DNA from: Streptomyces zinciresistens K42
Lineage (GTDB): Bacteria; Actinomycetota; Actinomycetes; Streptomycetales; Streptomycetaceae
Length of the DNA: 60,291 nucleotides
NCBI RefSeq assembly: GCF_000225525.1
Contig: NZ_AGBF01000027.1
Span: 1-60,291 of the forward strand
Reading direction: 5' to 3'
Below, piece by piece: positions 17,720 through 27,118 of the stretch. Under the pieces are notes generated by a model. That model was not told where the DNA came from and made no database searches. It saw only the letters and a list, made by a program, of their open reading frames with translations. The position numbers were made by a program, and so were the translations under genes. Position 1 is the stretch's first letter. The number at the start of each line of letters is the position of its first letter.

Positions 17720-18373
17720 TCACGGCGTCCGGGCCTCGCGCAGGGCCTCGGCGACGCTCCCGTCGCCGGTCACCCCGATCCGGCCGTCCCGCACCGCGTG
17801 CGCCAGGGTGGACTCGCCGCGCGCGAGGGTCTCGCAGGTCCCGGAGTCCGGTGTCAGCCGCGCGTCGGGCTCCCCCGGGGCCGGGCCGTCCCCGTAGGCC
17901 GGGCCTTCCTCGGCGCCGACGTGGAGATGGAACTCGCCCTCGTCCAGGCGTACTTCGACCAGCCCCTCGCCCTCCAGGGACCGCAGCAGGGGCAGCGCGA
18001 ACCAGTGGGCGCGCACCGCGTCGGTGGGCCGCCGCGCGCCGAGCTCGGCCTCGCCCCAGGTGCCGAGCGCCTGGAGAACGGGCAGCAACTCTGTTCCCCT
18101 CCGGGTGAGTTCGTACACGAAGGCCGCGCCGGGGGGCGGCAGTCTGCGCCGGGTGGCCAGCCCGTCGCGCTCCATGTCCTTGAGCCGGGAGGCGAGTACG
18201 TCGGTGCTGACGCCGGGGAGGTCGGCGTGCAGGTCGGTGTAGCGCCGCGGTCCGCCCAGCAGTTCGCGGACGATCAGCAGGGTCCAGCGGTCGCCGACGA
18301 GGTCGAGCGCGCGGGCGGCGGAACAGTACTGGTCGTAGCTTCGGCGAGGTGGCATGCGACGCAGTCTAGACAT
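17720..18373 (-). CDS. HxlR-family transcriptional regulator
   Basis: A 217-residue protein. The HxlR winged helix occupies about residues 10-105: YCSAARALDLVGDRWTLLIV, then RELLGGPRRYTDL and GVSTDVLASRLKDME. The C-terminal 100 residues form an SCP2/sterol-carrier-like extension seen in some members. Start ATG 18373 is preferred over ATG 18355 because GGAAAG lies upstream of it. It is divergent from an aminotransferase gene, and the palindrome CCAAG-N6-CTTGG in the shared region is the likely operator for both. Confidence 0.88.
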   Translation of the reverse strand: MSRLRRMPPRRSYDQYCSAARALDLVGDRWTLLIVRELLGGPRRYTDLHADLPGVSTDVLASRLKDMERDGLATRRRLPPPGAAFVYELTRRGTELLPVLQALGTWGEAELGARRPTDAVRAHWFALPLLRSLEGEGLVEVRLDEGEFHLHVGAEEGPAYGDGPAPGEPDARLTPDSGTCETLARGESTLAHAVRDGRIGVTGDGSVAEALREARTP

Positions 18374-18386
18374 GTTGTTGGACTTT

Positions 18387-18412
18387 CCAAGCTCGAACTT
18401 GGTAAAACCAAG
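18387..18412. promoter_or_regulatory. candidate HxlR operator
   Basis: CCAAG-CTCGAA-CTTGG-TAAAA-CCAAG: three alternating half-sites in the 69 bp between the HxlR gene and the aminotransferase. HxlR-type regulators usually bind between their own and a divergent gene. Confidence 0.6.
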
Positions 18413-18442
18413 CAACACACGAACCCGGAGGGGCGAGCGCGC

Positions 18443-19651
18443 ATGGAGTTCCGGCAGTCGAGCAAGCTGAACGAGGTCTGTTACGAGATCCGCGGCCCGG
18501 TGATCGAGCACGCGAACGCGCTGGAGGAGGCGGGCCACAGCGTGCTGCGGCTGAACACCGGCAACCCGGCCCTCTTCGGCTTCGAGGCGCCGGAGGAGAT
18601 CGTCCAGGACATGATCCGGATGCTCCCCCGGGCACACGGCTACACCGACTCCCGCGGTGTCCTCTCCGCCCGCCGCGCGGTCGCCCAGCGCTACCAGGCA
18701 CTCGGCCTGGAAGTGGACGTCGACGACGTCCTCCTCGGCAACGGTGTCTCCGAACTGGTCTCGATGGCCGTCCAGGCGCTCCTGGAGGACGGTGACGAAG
18801 TCCTCATCCCCGCACCGGACTTCCCCCTGTGGACCGCGGTGACCACGCTCGCCGGCGGCAAGGCCGTGCACTACCTGTGCGACGAGCGCTCCGACTGGTA
18901 CCCGGACCTGGCCGACATGGCGTCGAAGATCACGGACCGGACGAGGGCCGTGGTCCTCATCAACCCGAACAACCCCACCGGCGCGGTCTACCCCGAGGAG
19001 ATCGTCGAGGGCGTCCTCGACCTCGCGCGCCGGCACGGCCTGATGGTGTTCGCCGACGAGATCTACGACCAGATCCTCTACGACGGCGCCGTGCACCACT
19101 CGGCCGCCGCGCTCGCCCCCGACCTCGTGGTCCTGACCTTCTGCGGGCTGTCCAAGACGTACCGGGTGGCGGGCTTCCGCTCGGGCTGGCTGGTGGTCAC
19201 CGGGCCGCGCGGCCACGCGAAGGACTATCTGGAGGGCCTGACGATGCTCGCCTCCATGCGGCTGTGCGCCAACGCCCCCGCGCAGTACGCCATTCAGGCC
19301 GCGCTCGGCGGCCGGCAGTCCATCACCGACCTCACCGCGCCCGGCGGCCGGCTGCTCGAACAGCGCGACGTGGCCTGGGAGAAGCTCAACGAGATCCCCG
19401 GGGTGTCGTGCGCGAAGCCGAAGGGCGCGCTGTACGCCTTCCCCCGCCTCGACCCCAAGGTGCACCGCATCCACGACGACGAGCGGTTCGTCCTCGACCT
19501 GCTGCTGCGCGAGAAGATCCAGGTCGTGCAGGGCACCGGCTTCAACTGGCCCTCCCCCGACCACTTCCGGATCCTCACCCTGCCGCACGCGGACGACCTG
19601 GAGGCCGCGATCGGCCGGATCGGGCGGTTCCTGAGCGGATACCGGCAGTAG
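18443..19651 (+). CDS. PLP-dependent aminotransferase (AlaA-like, class I/II)
   Basis: A 402-residue fold-type I aminotransferase. Seen are the GYTDSRGVLSARRAVAQRY region near residue 70, LINPNNPTGAVY near 173, ADEIYDQILYD near 202, the PLP lysine in LSKTYRVAGFRSGW (K238), and a conserved FRILTLP near the end. Similarity is greatest to alanine-glutamate transaminases of the AlaA type; the exact substrate is inferred. The ATG at 18443 follows GGAGGGG by several bases. It is divergent from the HxlR gene and probably under its control. Confidence 0.9.
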   Translation: MEFRQSSKLNEVCYEIRGPVIEHANALEEAGHSVLRLNTGNPALFGFEAPEEIVQDMIRMLPRAHGYTDSRGVLSARRAVAQRYQALGLEVDVDDVLLGNGVSELVSMAVQALLEDGDEVLIPAPDFPLWTAVTTLAGGKAVHYLCDERSDWYPDLADMASKITDRTRAVVLINPNNPTGAVYPEEIVEGVLDLARRHGLMVFADEIYDQILYDGAVHHSAAALAPDLVVLTFCGLSKTYRVAGFRSGWLVVTGPRGHAKDYLEGLTMLASMRLCANAPAQYAIQAALGGRQSITDLTAPGGRLLEQRDVAWEKLNEIPGVSCAKPKGALYAFPRLDPKVHRIHDDERFVLDLLLREKIQVVQGTGFNWPSPDHFRILTLPHADDLEAAIGRIGRFLSGYRQ

Positions 19652-19745
19652 TCCGTGATGTTCGCGGATTCACCGTCGTCCGCAGGGGGGATGCCATAGA
19701 GTGCGGCCACTGAACCGCGGGACCGGGGGGACGGGGGAATCCCAG

Positions 19746-22055
19746 GTGAAGGTCGTTCGTGGGCGTGCCTCGCGCACGCCGTCGCTCTTACGCGGCCGGC
19801 TCGCGCTGTTCCTCCTGCTCCTGACCGCCGCCGGCAGCCCCTGGGCGCAGCGCCCGCTGCGCGAGTACTTCCTGATCCACTACATCGACGGCGAGCCGAC
19901 CCGGTCGCTGCTGATGGCCGCGTTCACCCCGGCCTGGGAGTACCGCGCCTTCTACTACGGCGGCGCCGGCTATCTGTTCGGCAACCTCGTCGCCGCGCTG
20001 GTGCTGTTCACGGGGATCGCCCTGCTGCCCGCGCTGCTGCCGGCCCGGCTCCCGGTGTGGCTGCGCTGCCTCGCCGCGGGCGTGCTGGTGACCGAGGCGT
20101 GCGCCCTGTTCGCGTGGGCGGTGCCCGAGCTGTTCCGGCCCGACGCCCGCTACATCGACTTCTCCGGTGAGGTGCTCGCCGACCTGATGCGCTCGGGCCT
20201 GCTCTTCGGCCTCGCCGCCGGTCTGCTGCTGGCGCTGCTGAGCGCCGGGCCCGCCGGACCGTACGCCGCATCCTCCGCCGGGGCCGCGACGGCGCCGGCC
20301 CGTCGCAGGAGAGAGGGAGGGCCAGGCATGACGACTGCGCCGGTCCGCACGCCGGTCGGGAGCGAACCGGGCGACGTCACCCGGTACCTGTGCGCCGCGG
20401 CCCACCTCGACGAGGACTTCGCCGACCGGGTCGTGGACGAGGTCCTGGCGGACGAGGCGGGCGCGGTGGCCCCCTCCCCCGACGTGGACCTGGTGGCCGT
20501 GGTGCGCCACAGCCTGGCGGCCAGGGACCTGCGGCAGCGGCGCGACCTGCGGCTGGCGGCGGCGTTCGCCGCCGTGGCCGTCCTCGCGCCGCTGTGGCTC
20601 CTGGCCGTGGCGACGGTCCCGGCGGCCGCGCGGCGCGCCGCCTCGGACGCCCGGTCGGGCCTGGCCACCCGCGGCCACCGCCAGCCCGGGCACAGGGCGC
20701 TGGTCGCGGCGGGCGTCTCGGCCGCGCTGGCACTGCTGATCCTCTGCTCCCTCGCCGTCTCCCTCCCGGCCCTGTCCCCGCCCGGCTTCGCCGGCTGGCT
20801 GCTCGGCGCCTACCTGGGCGGGGTCCCCGCGGTGCTCGCGGCGGTCGGTGCGACGGCCTTCGCGTACGCGGCGGTCGTCCGGCACGACCTCGACACCGAC
20901 CTGCTGCTGCGCACGACCATGACCCGGGAGGCGTTCCCGCGCCGACCGCGCCCGTCCGTGCCGCAGCGCAAGTGGATCGCCGAGCGGCTGAAGGCCGTCC
21001 GCGAGGCGCAGACCGGCAACGTCACCGTGTACAGCGGCTTCAGCCCGTTCGTCGGCTACGCGAACACCCGTTCCACGTGGTCGGTCGCCGTGCCGCTGCT
21101 GCCCGCCGGGGACCCGGCCGGGCAGCGGCGCGACGGTCCGCGGGCGTTCACCGTCCCGGAAATCGTCGACCACGTGCGCGAACGGCTGCGTTCGGTCGCC
21201 GCGCGCGGCGTCACCGGCGAGGCGGCCGGGGACGGCGGGGAGGCGCTCGGAGCGCTCGTCGTCGAGGACCGCGTCTTCGCGAGCGGCGTCGCGGTCGGGG
21301 ACGACGAACGGTTCGTCAAGCCCGCCCGTCCGGCCCCGGCCGCCCGGCTGTCGCCCGAGGAGGTCGAGCGGATCATGCTCAGCCCGACCGGCGCGGTCCG
21401 CCACTACCTGTCGGTCCATGTGCCGCTGTGGGGCGGGGACGTGGTGCCCAGCGTCTTCCTGCACTTCTCGACCGCCGGCCGCACCCTGCACCTGCACTGC
21501 GACAACCATGCACTCGGCCCGGTGCGGGCCGCCTACCACGCCGTGGACCGCCTGCGCGGCCCCCTCGGCCCCGGGGCCCGGCGCGGGCTCCTGCTGGACG
21601 CGATGGCCCGCACGGGCGGGGCGCTCCTCGCCTCCCCGGTCCGGGTGCTGCGGTACGTCCGCTTCGAGACCCGGCACAGCCGGCGCGCGGCGGACGAGCT
21701 GAAGGCCAGGGAGCAGGACCCGGTGTACGACCACGGCGCGCGCGTGAGCATCCGGGAGATGGCACTGAGCCCGGACTACCACAACTACTTCCAGGTGGTG
21801 GACGCCGGCCGGGTCACCGCCCTCGCGGGACGCCACGCCCTCGCCGCGATCCGCGAGTTCCTCGACGCGCGCGGCTACGACACCACCGACTTCCGCGCCC
21901 AGCAGCAGACCATCCTCAACCAGGGGGTCATCCAGCAGGGCGGGACGAGCATCGTCGGCAACCAGGCGATCGGCTCGGGCGCGCACGCCACCCAGCACAT
22001 CCCCCAGCAGTCCGGTCCGGCGGCCCAGAGCGCCGCCGCCGGCTCCGACACGTAG
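19746..22055 (+). CDS. multi-pass membrane protein with C-terminal VGNQAIG motif
   Basis: An uninterrupted frame of 769 residues. Residues 1-175 hold about four membrane helices. From residue 195 a second unit begins (MTTAPVRTP) with a soluble acidic stretch, further membrane helices near 285-310 and 335-395, and a long cytoplasmic domain with NVTVYSGFSPFVGYAN. The C-terminus ends with GGTSIVGNQAIGSGAHA, the same type of motif found in the next small gene. A strong Shine-Dalgarno (AGGGAGG, 20313-20320) precedes the ATG at 20328, so a second product of 575 residues may be made, or the gene is a fusion of two. GTG 19746 follows GGGGG; function unknown. Confidence 0.7.
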   Translation: MKVVRGRASRTPSLLRGRLALFLLLLTAAGSPWAQRPLREYFLIHYIDGEPTRSLLMAAFTPAWEYRAFYYGGAGYLFGNLVAALVLFTGIALLPALLPARLPVWLRCLAAGVLVTEACALFAWAVPELFRPDARYIDFSGEVLADLMRSGLLFGLAAGLLLALLSAGPAGPYAASSAGAATAPARRRREGGPGMTTAPVRTPVGSEPGDVTRYLCAAAHLDEDFADRVVDEVLADEAGAVAPSPDVDLVAVVRHSLAARDLRQRRDLRLAAAFAAVAVLAPLWLLAVATVPAAARRAASDARSGLATRGHRQPGHRALVAAGVSAALALLILCSLAVSLPALSPPGFAGWLLGAYLGGVPAVLAAVGATAFAYAAVVRHDLDTDLLLRTTMTREAFPRRPRPSVPQRKWIAERLKAVREAQTGNVTVYSGFSPFVGYANTRSTWSVAVPLLPAGDPAGQRRDGPRAFTVPEIVDHVRERLRSVAARGVTGEAAGDGGEALGALVVEDRVFASGVAVGDDERFVKPARPAPAARLSPEEVERIMLSPTGAVRHYLSVHVPLWGGDVVPSVFLHFSTAGRTLHLHCDNHALGPVRAAYHAVDRLRGPLGPGARRGLLLDAMARTGGALLASPVRVLRYVRFETRHSRRAADELKAREQDPVYDHGARVSIREMALSPDYHNYFQVVDAGRVTALAGRHALAAIREFLDARGYDTTDFRAQQQTILNQGVIQQGGTSIVGNQAIGSGAHATQHIPQQSGPAAQSAAAGSDT

Positions 22056-22064
22056 GAGAGCCCC

Positions 22065-22463
22065 ATGCGCGACGACGACGGACGGCAGGAGCCGCCGGTC
22101 AACAACGGCCTCGTGATCAGCGGCGGCACCCACTACGTCGGCAACCAGGCCGTGGGGCGGGGAGCCCAGGCGTTCTCCGGCGCGACCTCCTTCCAGCAGG
22201 ACCCGGGGCAGGCCGCCCGGACCGCCGAACTCCTCACACTCGTGGAGGAGTTGCTTCGGGAGCACCGCGCGGCGCTCGCCGACCCGGAGGCCACGGTGCG
22301 CGAACTGCGGCGGCTGCGCGAGGAACTGGACGAGGAGGAGCCGCAGCCCTCGGTGCTGCGCCGCGCACTGACCCGCCTGAACGACTTCGTGCAGCCCGTG
22401 GCACCGCTCGTCGTCGCGGTCGGGCAGCTCGCGCAGTCGGTGCAGGCCCTGCCGGGTCCCTGA
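22065..22463 (+). CDS. small protein with ISGGTHYVGNQAVG motif
   Basis: A 132-residue protein. The N-terminus has VNNGLVISGGTHYVGNQAVG (residues 12-31), matching the C-terminus of the preceding membrane protein. A Glu/Leu-rich coiled-coil region follows at about 55-95, then a hydrophobic tail at about 105-125 that may associate with membrane. It starts nine bases after the preceding stop, so both are in one operon. The Gly-rich motif resembles the short repeats in actinobacterial STAND/conflict proteins, including those at 48996 and 53073 here. Function unknown. Confidence 0.75.
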   Translation: MRDDDGRQEPPVNNGLVISGGTHYVGNQAVGRGAQAFSGATSFQQDPGQAARTAELLTLVEELLREHRAALADPEATVRELRRLREELDEEEPQPSVLRRALTRLNDFVQPVAPLVVAVGQLAQSVQALPGP

Positions 22464-22557
22464 GCCCGGCGGGCGGCGGCCGTCCGGCCCAGCCCGCCCT
22501 GCGGGCCCCGGCGGGGGTGTGGCAGGGTGCTCGCAGGCGAGCGGGAAGGGTGCGGGC

Positions 22558-23157
22558 GTGAGTGATCTCTTGCTGGTCAGGCACGGTGAGACGCAGTGGT
22601 CGCGGACGGGGCGGCACACCGGCTGGACGGATGTGCCGCTGACCGGGCACGGCCGCGACGAGGCGCGCGCACTGGCGCCGCTGCTCCGCGCGCACCGCAT
22701 CGGGGCCGCGTTCGTCAGCCCCCTGGAGCGGGCCCGGGAGACGGCCGAGCTGATCGGGGTGCGCGAGGCGCGGACCGACGCCGATCTGCGGGAGTGGGAC
22801 TACGGCGGCTACGAGGGCGTCACCACCGCCGAGATCCAGCAGGAGCGGCCGGACTGGTTCCTGTTCACCGACGGCGTCGAGCCGGGGCCGCCCGAGCACC
22901 CCGGGGAGAGCCCGGAGCAGGTCGGGCGGCGGGCCGACCGGATGCTGGCCAGGGCGGACGCCGCGCTCGGCGGCACCGGGGGCAGTGTGCTGCTGGTGGG
23001 CCACGGGCACTTCCTGCGGGTCCTGACCGCCCGGCGGCTCGGGCTGCCCGCCGCCGCCGGGGCGCTGTTCCAGCTCGCCACGGGAACGATGAGCCGGCTG
23101 AGCACCGAGCACGGCCGGCCGGTGATCGCCGGCTGGAATGTCAGTCCCGGGCCGTAG
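22558..23157 (+). CDS. histidine phosphatase family protein
   Basis: A 199-residue phosphoglycerate-mutase-like phosphatase. LLLVRHGETQWSRTGRHTG at residues 4-22 contains the catalytic RHGE. The partner acid/base Glu lies in LREWDYGGYEG, and the second catalytic His in VLLVGHGHFLRVL near residue 146. GTG 22558 follows GGGAAGGG. Substrate unknown; the family includes sugar-phosphate and broad phosphatases. Confidence 0.92.
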   Translation: MSDLLLVRHGETQWSRTGRHTGWTDVPLTGHGRDEARALAPLLRAHRIGAAFVSPLERARETAELIGVREARTDADLREWDYGGYEGVTTAEIQQERPDWFLFTDGVEPGPPEHPGESPEQVGRRADRMLARADAALGGTGGSVLLVGHGHFLRVLTARRLGLPAAAGALFQLATGTMSRLSTEHGRPVIAGWNVSPGP

Positions 23158-23228
23158 CCTTCCCGGCAGACGGCGCGCGTCCCGCCCTGCGGCGGGGCCC
23201 GTGCCCCGGCCCGCGGGAGGAGCACACC

Positions 23229-23867
23229 GTGACGCGACCACCGACCGCCGCCCAGCGGCGGGTCATCGACGCCGCCGACCCGGTCACGGGACGGCTGCGG
23301 GGCACACCCGCGCAGCTGACGGCGCTGGTGGCGCGGGGCCTCGCCTTCCGGCACCCGCGGCCCCCGCACGACCACTTCCTGACCCCGGCCGGACACCGCG
23401 TCCGGGAGGCGGAGCCCGCCGCCTCTCCCCCGGACACGCCCGCCCCGCCCCCGGAGCCCGCCGCGGGCGGTGTCTTCGCCGCGCGGGTCGGCGGGGAGGA
23501 GGGGCCCGCCGGGCCGTCCCGGGCCCGTGAGGTGCACAGCGCCTGGCAGGGCCTGCTGGAGCTGCGCCGGATGACCTCGCCGGACGGCGCCGTGGACCGG
23601 CCCTGCGCCTGGGAGCGGGCGCACCTGGTGCGGGCCGCGGCCCTCGCCCTGGAGGCCGCCGGGCACCCGCCGGCCGGGCCGGACCCCGCGGACGGCTACC
23701 GGGTGCGGGCCACGCCCCAGCCGGAGGCGGTCGCCGTGTACGAGGCGGACGGCGCGCGGCTGCGGGCCTGCGCGGACACCCTTCGGGAGGCGGGCTGGCA
23801 GGTGGGCGAGCACACCGGGCCCCGCACCGCGGCCCGCTATCTGCTGGCCTCCCCGCGCCGGGTGTGA
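23229..23867 (+). CDS. hypothetical protein, 212 aa
   Basis: A soluble 212-residue protein of two parts joined by a Pro-rich linker (about residues 60-85). The N-terminal part looks like a small winged-helix or DNA-binding-like domain (AAQRRVIDAADPVTGRLRGT...LTPAGHRVRE). The C-terminal part has AWERAHLVRAAALALEAAGH and an alpha/beta segment AVAVYEADGARLRACADTLR. GTG 23229 follows GGGAGGAG. No family is recognised. Confidence 0.7.
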   Translation: MTRPPTAAQRRVIDAADPVTGRLRGTPAQLTALVARGLAFRHPRPPHDHFLTPAGHRVREAEPAASPPDTPAPPPEPAAGGVFAARVGGEEGPAGPSRAREVHSAWQGLLELRRMTSPDGAVDRPCAWERAHLVRAAALALEAAGHPPAGPDPADGYRVRATPQPEAVAVYEADGARLRACADTLREAGWQVGEHTGPRTAARYLLASPRRV

Positions 23868-23930
23868 GGGGCGTGCCAGGATCGGGGGCGTGATCGGTGC
23901 AGCGGGCACCGGCCGTGCGAAGGAGCACCG

Positions 23931-24383
23931 GTGAGCGAGCCGTTTTCCGTCCGGATCACCGTCCGCGGCTATGAGACGGACACCCAGGGACACGTCAACC
24001 AGAGCGTGTACCTCAACTACGCGGAGCACGCGCGGTGGTCGCTGCTCCAGGCCGCGGGCATCAGCCAGCAGGACCTGGTGGCCCGGGGCGTGGGTCCGGT
24101 GGCCCTGGAGACGACGATCCGCTACCGGCGGGAGCTGGTCGCCGGCGACGAGGTCGACGTGACGTGCGTCTTCGAGTGGACCGCGGGCAAGACGTTCCGC
24201 ATCGTGCAGGTGATGCGCAGGGCCGACGGGACCGTGGCGGCCGAACTGACGGGTCTGGGCGGCCTGCTGGACCTCACCGCGCGCCGGATGGTGGACAGCC
24301 CGCAGGACTGCTTCCGGGAACTGGCCTCCGATCCGGGCCTGTTCGGACTCCGACCTGCCGACTCCCCCTCCGCGCAGGGTTGA
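23931..24383 (+). CDS. acyl-CoA thioesterase, 4HBT hot-dog family
   Basis: A 150-residue single hot-dog-fold protein. VRGYETDTQGHVNQSVYLNYAEHARW at about residues 9-34 is the family's catalytic region, with the D-x-x-G-H-V-N signature, followed by VALETTIRYRRELVAGDEVDV. It should hydrolyse acyl-CoA esters; the chain length is not predictable. GTG 23931 follows AAGGAG. Confidence 0.9.
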   Translation: MSEPFSVRITVRGYETDTQGHVNQSVYLNYAEHARWSLLQAAGISQQDLVARGVGPVALETTIRYRRELVAGDEVDVTCVFEWTAGKTFRIVQVMRRADGTVAAELTGLGGLLDLTARRMVDSPQDCFRELASDPGLFGLRPADSPSAQG

Positions 24384-24501
24384 CGGGGCTGCACGCACCC
24401 GGCCTCCCGCGCGAATCCCCCTCGACCGGCACAACCATTCGCGGGACCCGCGGGTCACACCATGCAGGAACAACCACCCGCAATCGTCACCAGGGGGAAA
24501 T

Positions 24502-24951
24502 ATGCGATTGATCCGATCCGCCCTGTCCGTCACGGCCGTGGCGGCGCTGGCCGCCGGGGGTACGGCCGTGCTGGCCTCGCCCGCCTCCGCCGCGCCCAAC
24601 ACCACGGCGCAGAAGGTCTGCGGAAGCGGCTACAAGACGGTGAACTCGATGCCCGTCGGCTCGATGGGCACGGTGTACCTGACGTACAACGCCTCCAACG
24701 GCTTCAACTGCGTGACGACCATCCGCAACAGCCCGGGGACGGCCGTCGACATGGCGGCGTGGCTCTACGTCCCGGGCATCGACCAGTACGACCAGGACTA
24801 CGGCCGGTTCACCTCGTACGCCGGTCCGACCTACGTCTACGGCAAGGGCGAGTGCGTGGACTGGGGCGGCCAGATCAAGAACGTCTACGTGCAGGTGACG
24901 GGCTCCAACTGCGGCGCCCTGAAGGAGCGGCGCGCGACCTTCACCCGCTGA
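24502..24951 (+). CDS. sapA: SapA-like spore-associated exported protein
   Basis: A 149-residue protein with a signal peptide cleaved near SPASAAP (residue 31). The mature part, with KVCGSGYKTVNS, GTVYLTYNASNGFNC, a run ending YVYGKGECVDWGG, and TGSNCGALKE, matches the spore-associated protein SapA of Streptomyces. Four cysteines probably form two disulfides. SapA was described as a spore-wall component whose gene is switched on late in development; that role is transferred by similarity. GGGGGAAAT precedes the ATG. Confidence 0.82.
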   Translation: MRLIRSALSVTAVAALAAGGTAVLASPASAAPNTTAQKVCGSGYKTVNSMPVGSMGTVYLTYNASNGFNCVTTIRNSPGTAVDMAAWLYVPGIDQYDQDYGRFTSYAGPTYVYGKGECVDWGGQIKNVYVQVTGSNCGALKERRATFTR

Positions 24952-25280
24952 ACCGGCGCGGCGACGGGTGCGCCCCGGCAGGGCCTTCACGGTCCTGCCG
25001 GGGCGTTCCCGCGCACGGGGCGACGGGCGGAATCCGGGATGCGGGAGGCGTCCGCCGGCCGCAACGCTCGCGGTCCCTGGCGGCGCGACACGTCAGAGCC
25101 GGCCTCCGGATCTCCGTCGGCCCGGAGGCGGACGGGCCGCCCCCGGCCCCCACTCGACGCTGGGCCCGTGGCGGTCGCCGGGGCCCGGGACGCCGTCGCG
25201 CGGGCCAAGTGCCGGCGCGGCAGGGAGGGTTCACCCGTCAAGACGGGGCGAACGTCGCCTGCCGCGGCACTAGAAGGCTC
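24952..25280. other. intergenic region before the IS remnants
   Basis: Apart from the sapA terminator, no gene or RNA is recognised. The right boundary is the start of an IS1182-type fragment. Confidence 0.5.
24971..25005 (+). terminator. terminator after sapA
   Basis: A 12-bp perfect stem (CGCCCCGGCAGG and its complement) with an 11-base loop, 20 bases after the stop. Confidence 0.75.
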
Positions 25281-25466
25281 ATGACCTGCCGGGAGTTGAT
25301 CCCGGCCGGGAGTGTGTTCGCGTTCCTGGCCGGGCATCGCGGTGCGCTGTTCCCGGCGGAGATGTTCGCGGACATGTACCCCTCGGCGAACGGGCGGCCG
25401 AGCATGCCGCCGCAGATCCTGGCCTCGGCGATCACGCTGCAGGCCCTTAACCTCGCGCTTTCATGA
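25281..25466 (+). pseudogene. IS1182-family transposase, N-terminal fragment
   Basis: MTCRELIPAGSVFAFLAGHR and the following FPAEMFADMYPSANGRPS match the N-terminus of IS1182-type transposases. Homology stops after LASAITLQALN, and the frame ends a few codons later, so about 60 of some 500 residues remain. Confidence 0.75.
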
Positions 25467-25498
25467 ACCGGACTGTCCGATGGGTGGTCAGGAACGCA

Positions 25499-25569
25499 GA
25501 AAGTGCCTCTGACCAGCGAGAATGAGGATTGCCTAGGTCCCTGTTCCCGCCCCGGTCGGAGGCACTTTC
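25499..25569. repeat. inverted repeat upstream of the IS1380-type gene
   Basis: GAAAGTGCCTCTGACC at 25499-25514 pairs with GGTCGGAGGCACTTTC at 25554-25569 (one mismatch), leaving a 39-base loop. It abuts the transposase start and probably belongs to the element. Confidence 0.6.
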
Positions 25570-25572
25570 CAG

Positions 25573-26491
25573 GTGAGGAAGCGTATCGGGTTCTATCCGC
25601 GTGTCCGCATCGAGGGCGATGGCCGGGCGGTGGTGTCCCAGGCAGGGAGCGTGCTGCTGGTCGAGACTGTCCGCAAAGCCGGCTTGGACACCGCGATATC
25701 CGCGGTGCCGGCACCCTGGCGGAAGGCTCGGGCGGTGCACGATCCGGGCAAGATCCTGCTGGATGTGGCCCTCGCGGTCGCACTGGGCGGGGACTGCCTG
25801 GCCGACGTGGGAATGCTGCGGGCCGAGCCGGCCGTGTTCGGCCCGGTCGCCCTCCGGCCCGACCGTCTCCCGCCTCATTGACACCCTGGCCGCAGCTGGC
25901 CCGAGGGCCCTGACCGCGATCCGGTCAGCACGGGCCGAAGCGCGCGAGCGCGTCTGGAAGTTGACCCGAGCCTCCTCGCCGGACACCGCCGGCCAAGTGA
26001 TCGTGGACCTGGGGGACGGCCCCAGGGGATGCGGCTGATCGTCCGCAAAGAACGCCCGCACCCCGGCGCTCAGTTGCGGTTCACCGACGCAGACCGACTG
26101 CGGCTCACCGCGTTCGCGACCAACACCACCCACGCCCCGATCGCCGCAGTCGAACTGCGACACCGCCAGCGGGCACGCGCCGAGGACCGCGTCCGGGCCG
26201 CGCGCGCCCGGCCTGCGCAACCTGCCCCTGCACAAGACGGCACAGAACCAGATCTGGCTGGAGATCGTCCAGCTCGCCCTGGACGTGCCGGCCTGGATGC
26301 CCATGCTCGCCCTGACCGGCGAGACCCGCAGGTGGGAACCCCGCCGACTGCGGCTCCGCCTCTTCTCCGCCGCAGCCCAGCTCGTCACGACCGCCCGCCG
26401 CCGTCACCTGAGATTCGCACACCACTGGCCCTGGACCGACGTCGTCACGGACGCCACCAAGCGTCTCGACGCGCTCCCGAACCCGGGCTGA
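25573..26491 (+). pseudogene. IS1380-family transposase, frameshifted and internally deleted
   Basis: Successive frames carry pieces in the right order. The start is RKRIGFYPRVRIEGDGRAVV (25573 onward). PTVSRLIDTLAAAGP follows after a shift near 25860, then VIVDLG with the catalytic centre deleted near 26025. LIVRKERPHPGAQLRF follows in another frame, and GLRNLPLHKTAQNQIWLE with RRWEPRRLRLRLFS ends it after a shift near 26210. About half of the usual 450 or so residues remain, so it cannot be active. Confidence 0.85.
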
Positions 26492-27118
26492 CCAGCAGAT
26501 CCACCCATCCGCGCGAGAGAACGTTCCATCCCGGAGCAGTGGAACCCGGCGTTCACCCGACACGACACTCGGGCCACCGGCCTGCCCAACCACAGTCATC
26601 GGCAACGAAATGGGCCACCGACTCCGTCGGCGGCCCATCACGAAAGATCGAGGCTGGCCTTTGGGCTATTGCTGGCGATGGAGTGCGATGGTCTTGAGCG
26701 GGTGTCTTCCCGGACTACAGCGAACTGGCTGCCCCCTCGGAGTTGCCTCCTTGAGCCAGATGTGTGAACGACGGCGATATTCCCCAGCTGCAGCGCCAGA
26801 GAATTCCCCATGGGGATCGGGGATCCCGGCGCTGCGTCTGCGTGACCAGGGGGATGCCGCTCCTCCCCCGGCCGCCCGACAGCCGCCGGATCTTGTGGGT
26901 CGTGGCGGGCTGTCAAGGATGAGCGCAGCTCACCGCGGTAGCGGCGCCGTAGGCGCCCTTGACCGGCCGTCAGGGCCCGCGACACTTTCCAGGCGGGCGG
27001 CCCGCCCTCGACCTCGCTACGCAATCGAACGCCCACCTGGGGAAAGTGGTGCCGCACCTGGGGAATCACGCGGTCGTCGACACCAGATGAGACCGTCGGT
27101 AGTTGGTGCCGTTGCGGG
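26492..27118. other. noncoding stretch between IS remnant and small gene
   Basis: Open frames here have compositions unlike real proteins and no recognised motif. The hairpin at 26610 is the only clear structure. Likely decayed DNA. Confidence 0.45.
26610..26638. terminator. hairpin downstream of the IS1380 remnant
   Basis: ATGGGCC-a-CCGAC-tcc-GTCGG-c-GGCCCAT, 12 paired bases with one mismatch. It may be a terminator or part of the element's end. Confidence 0.55.
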
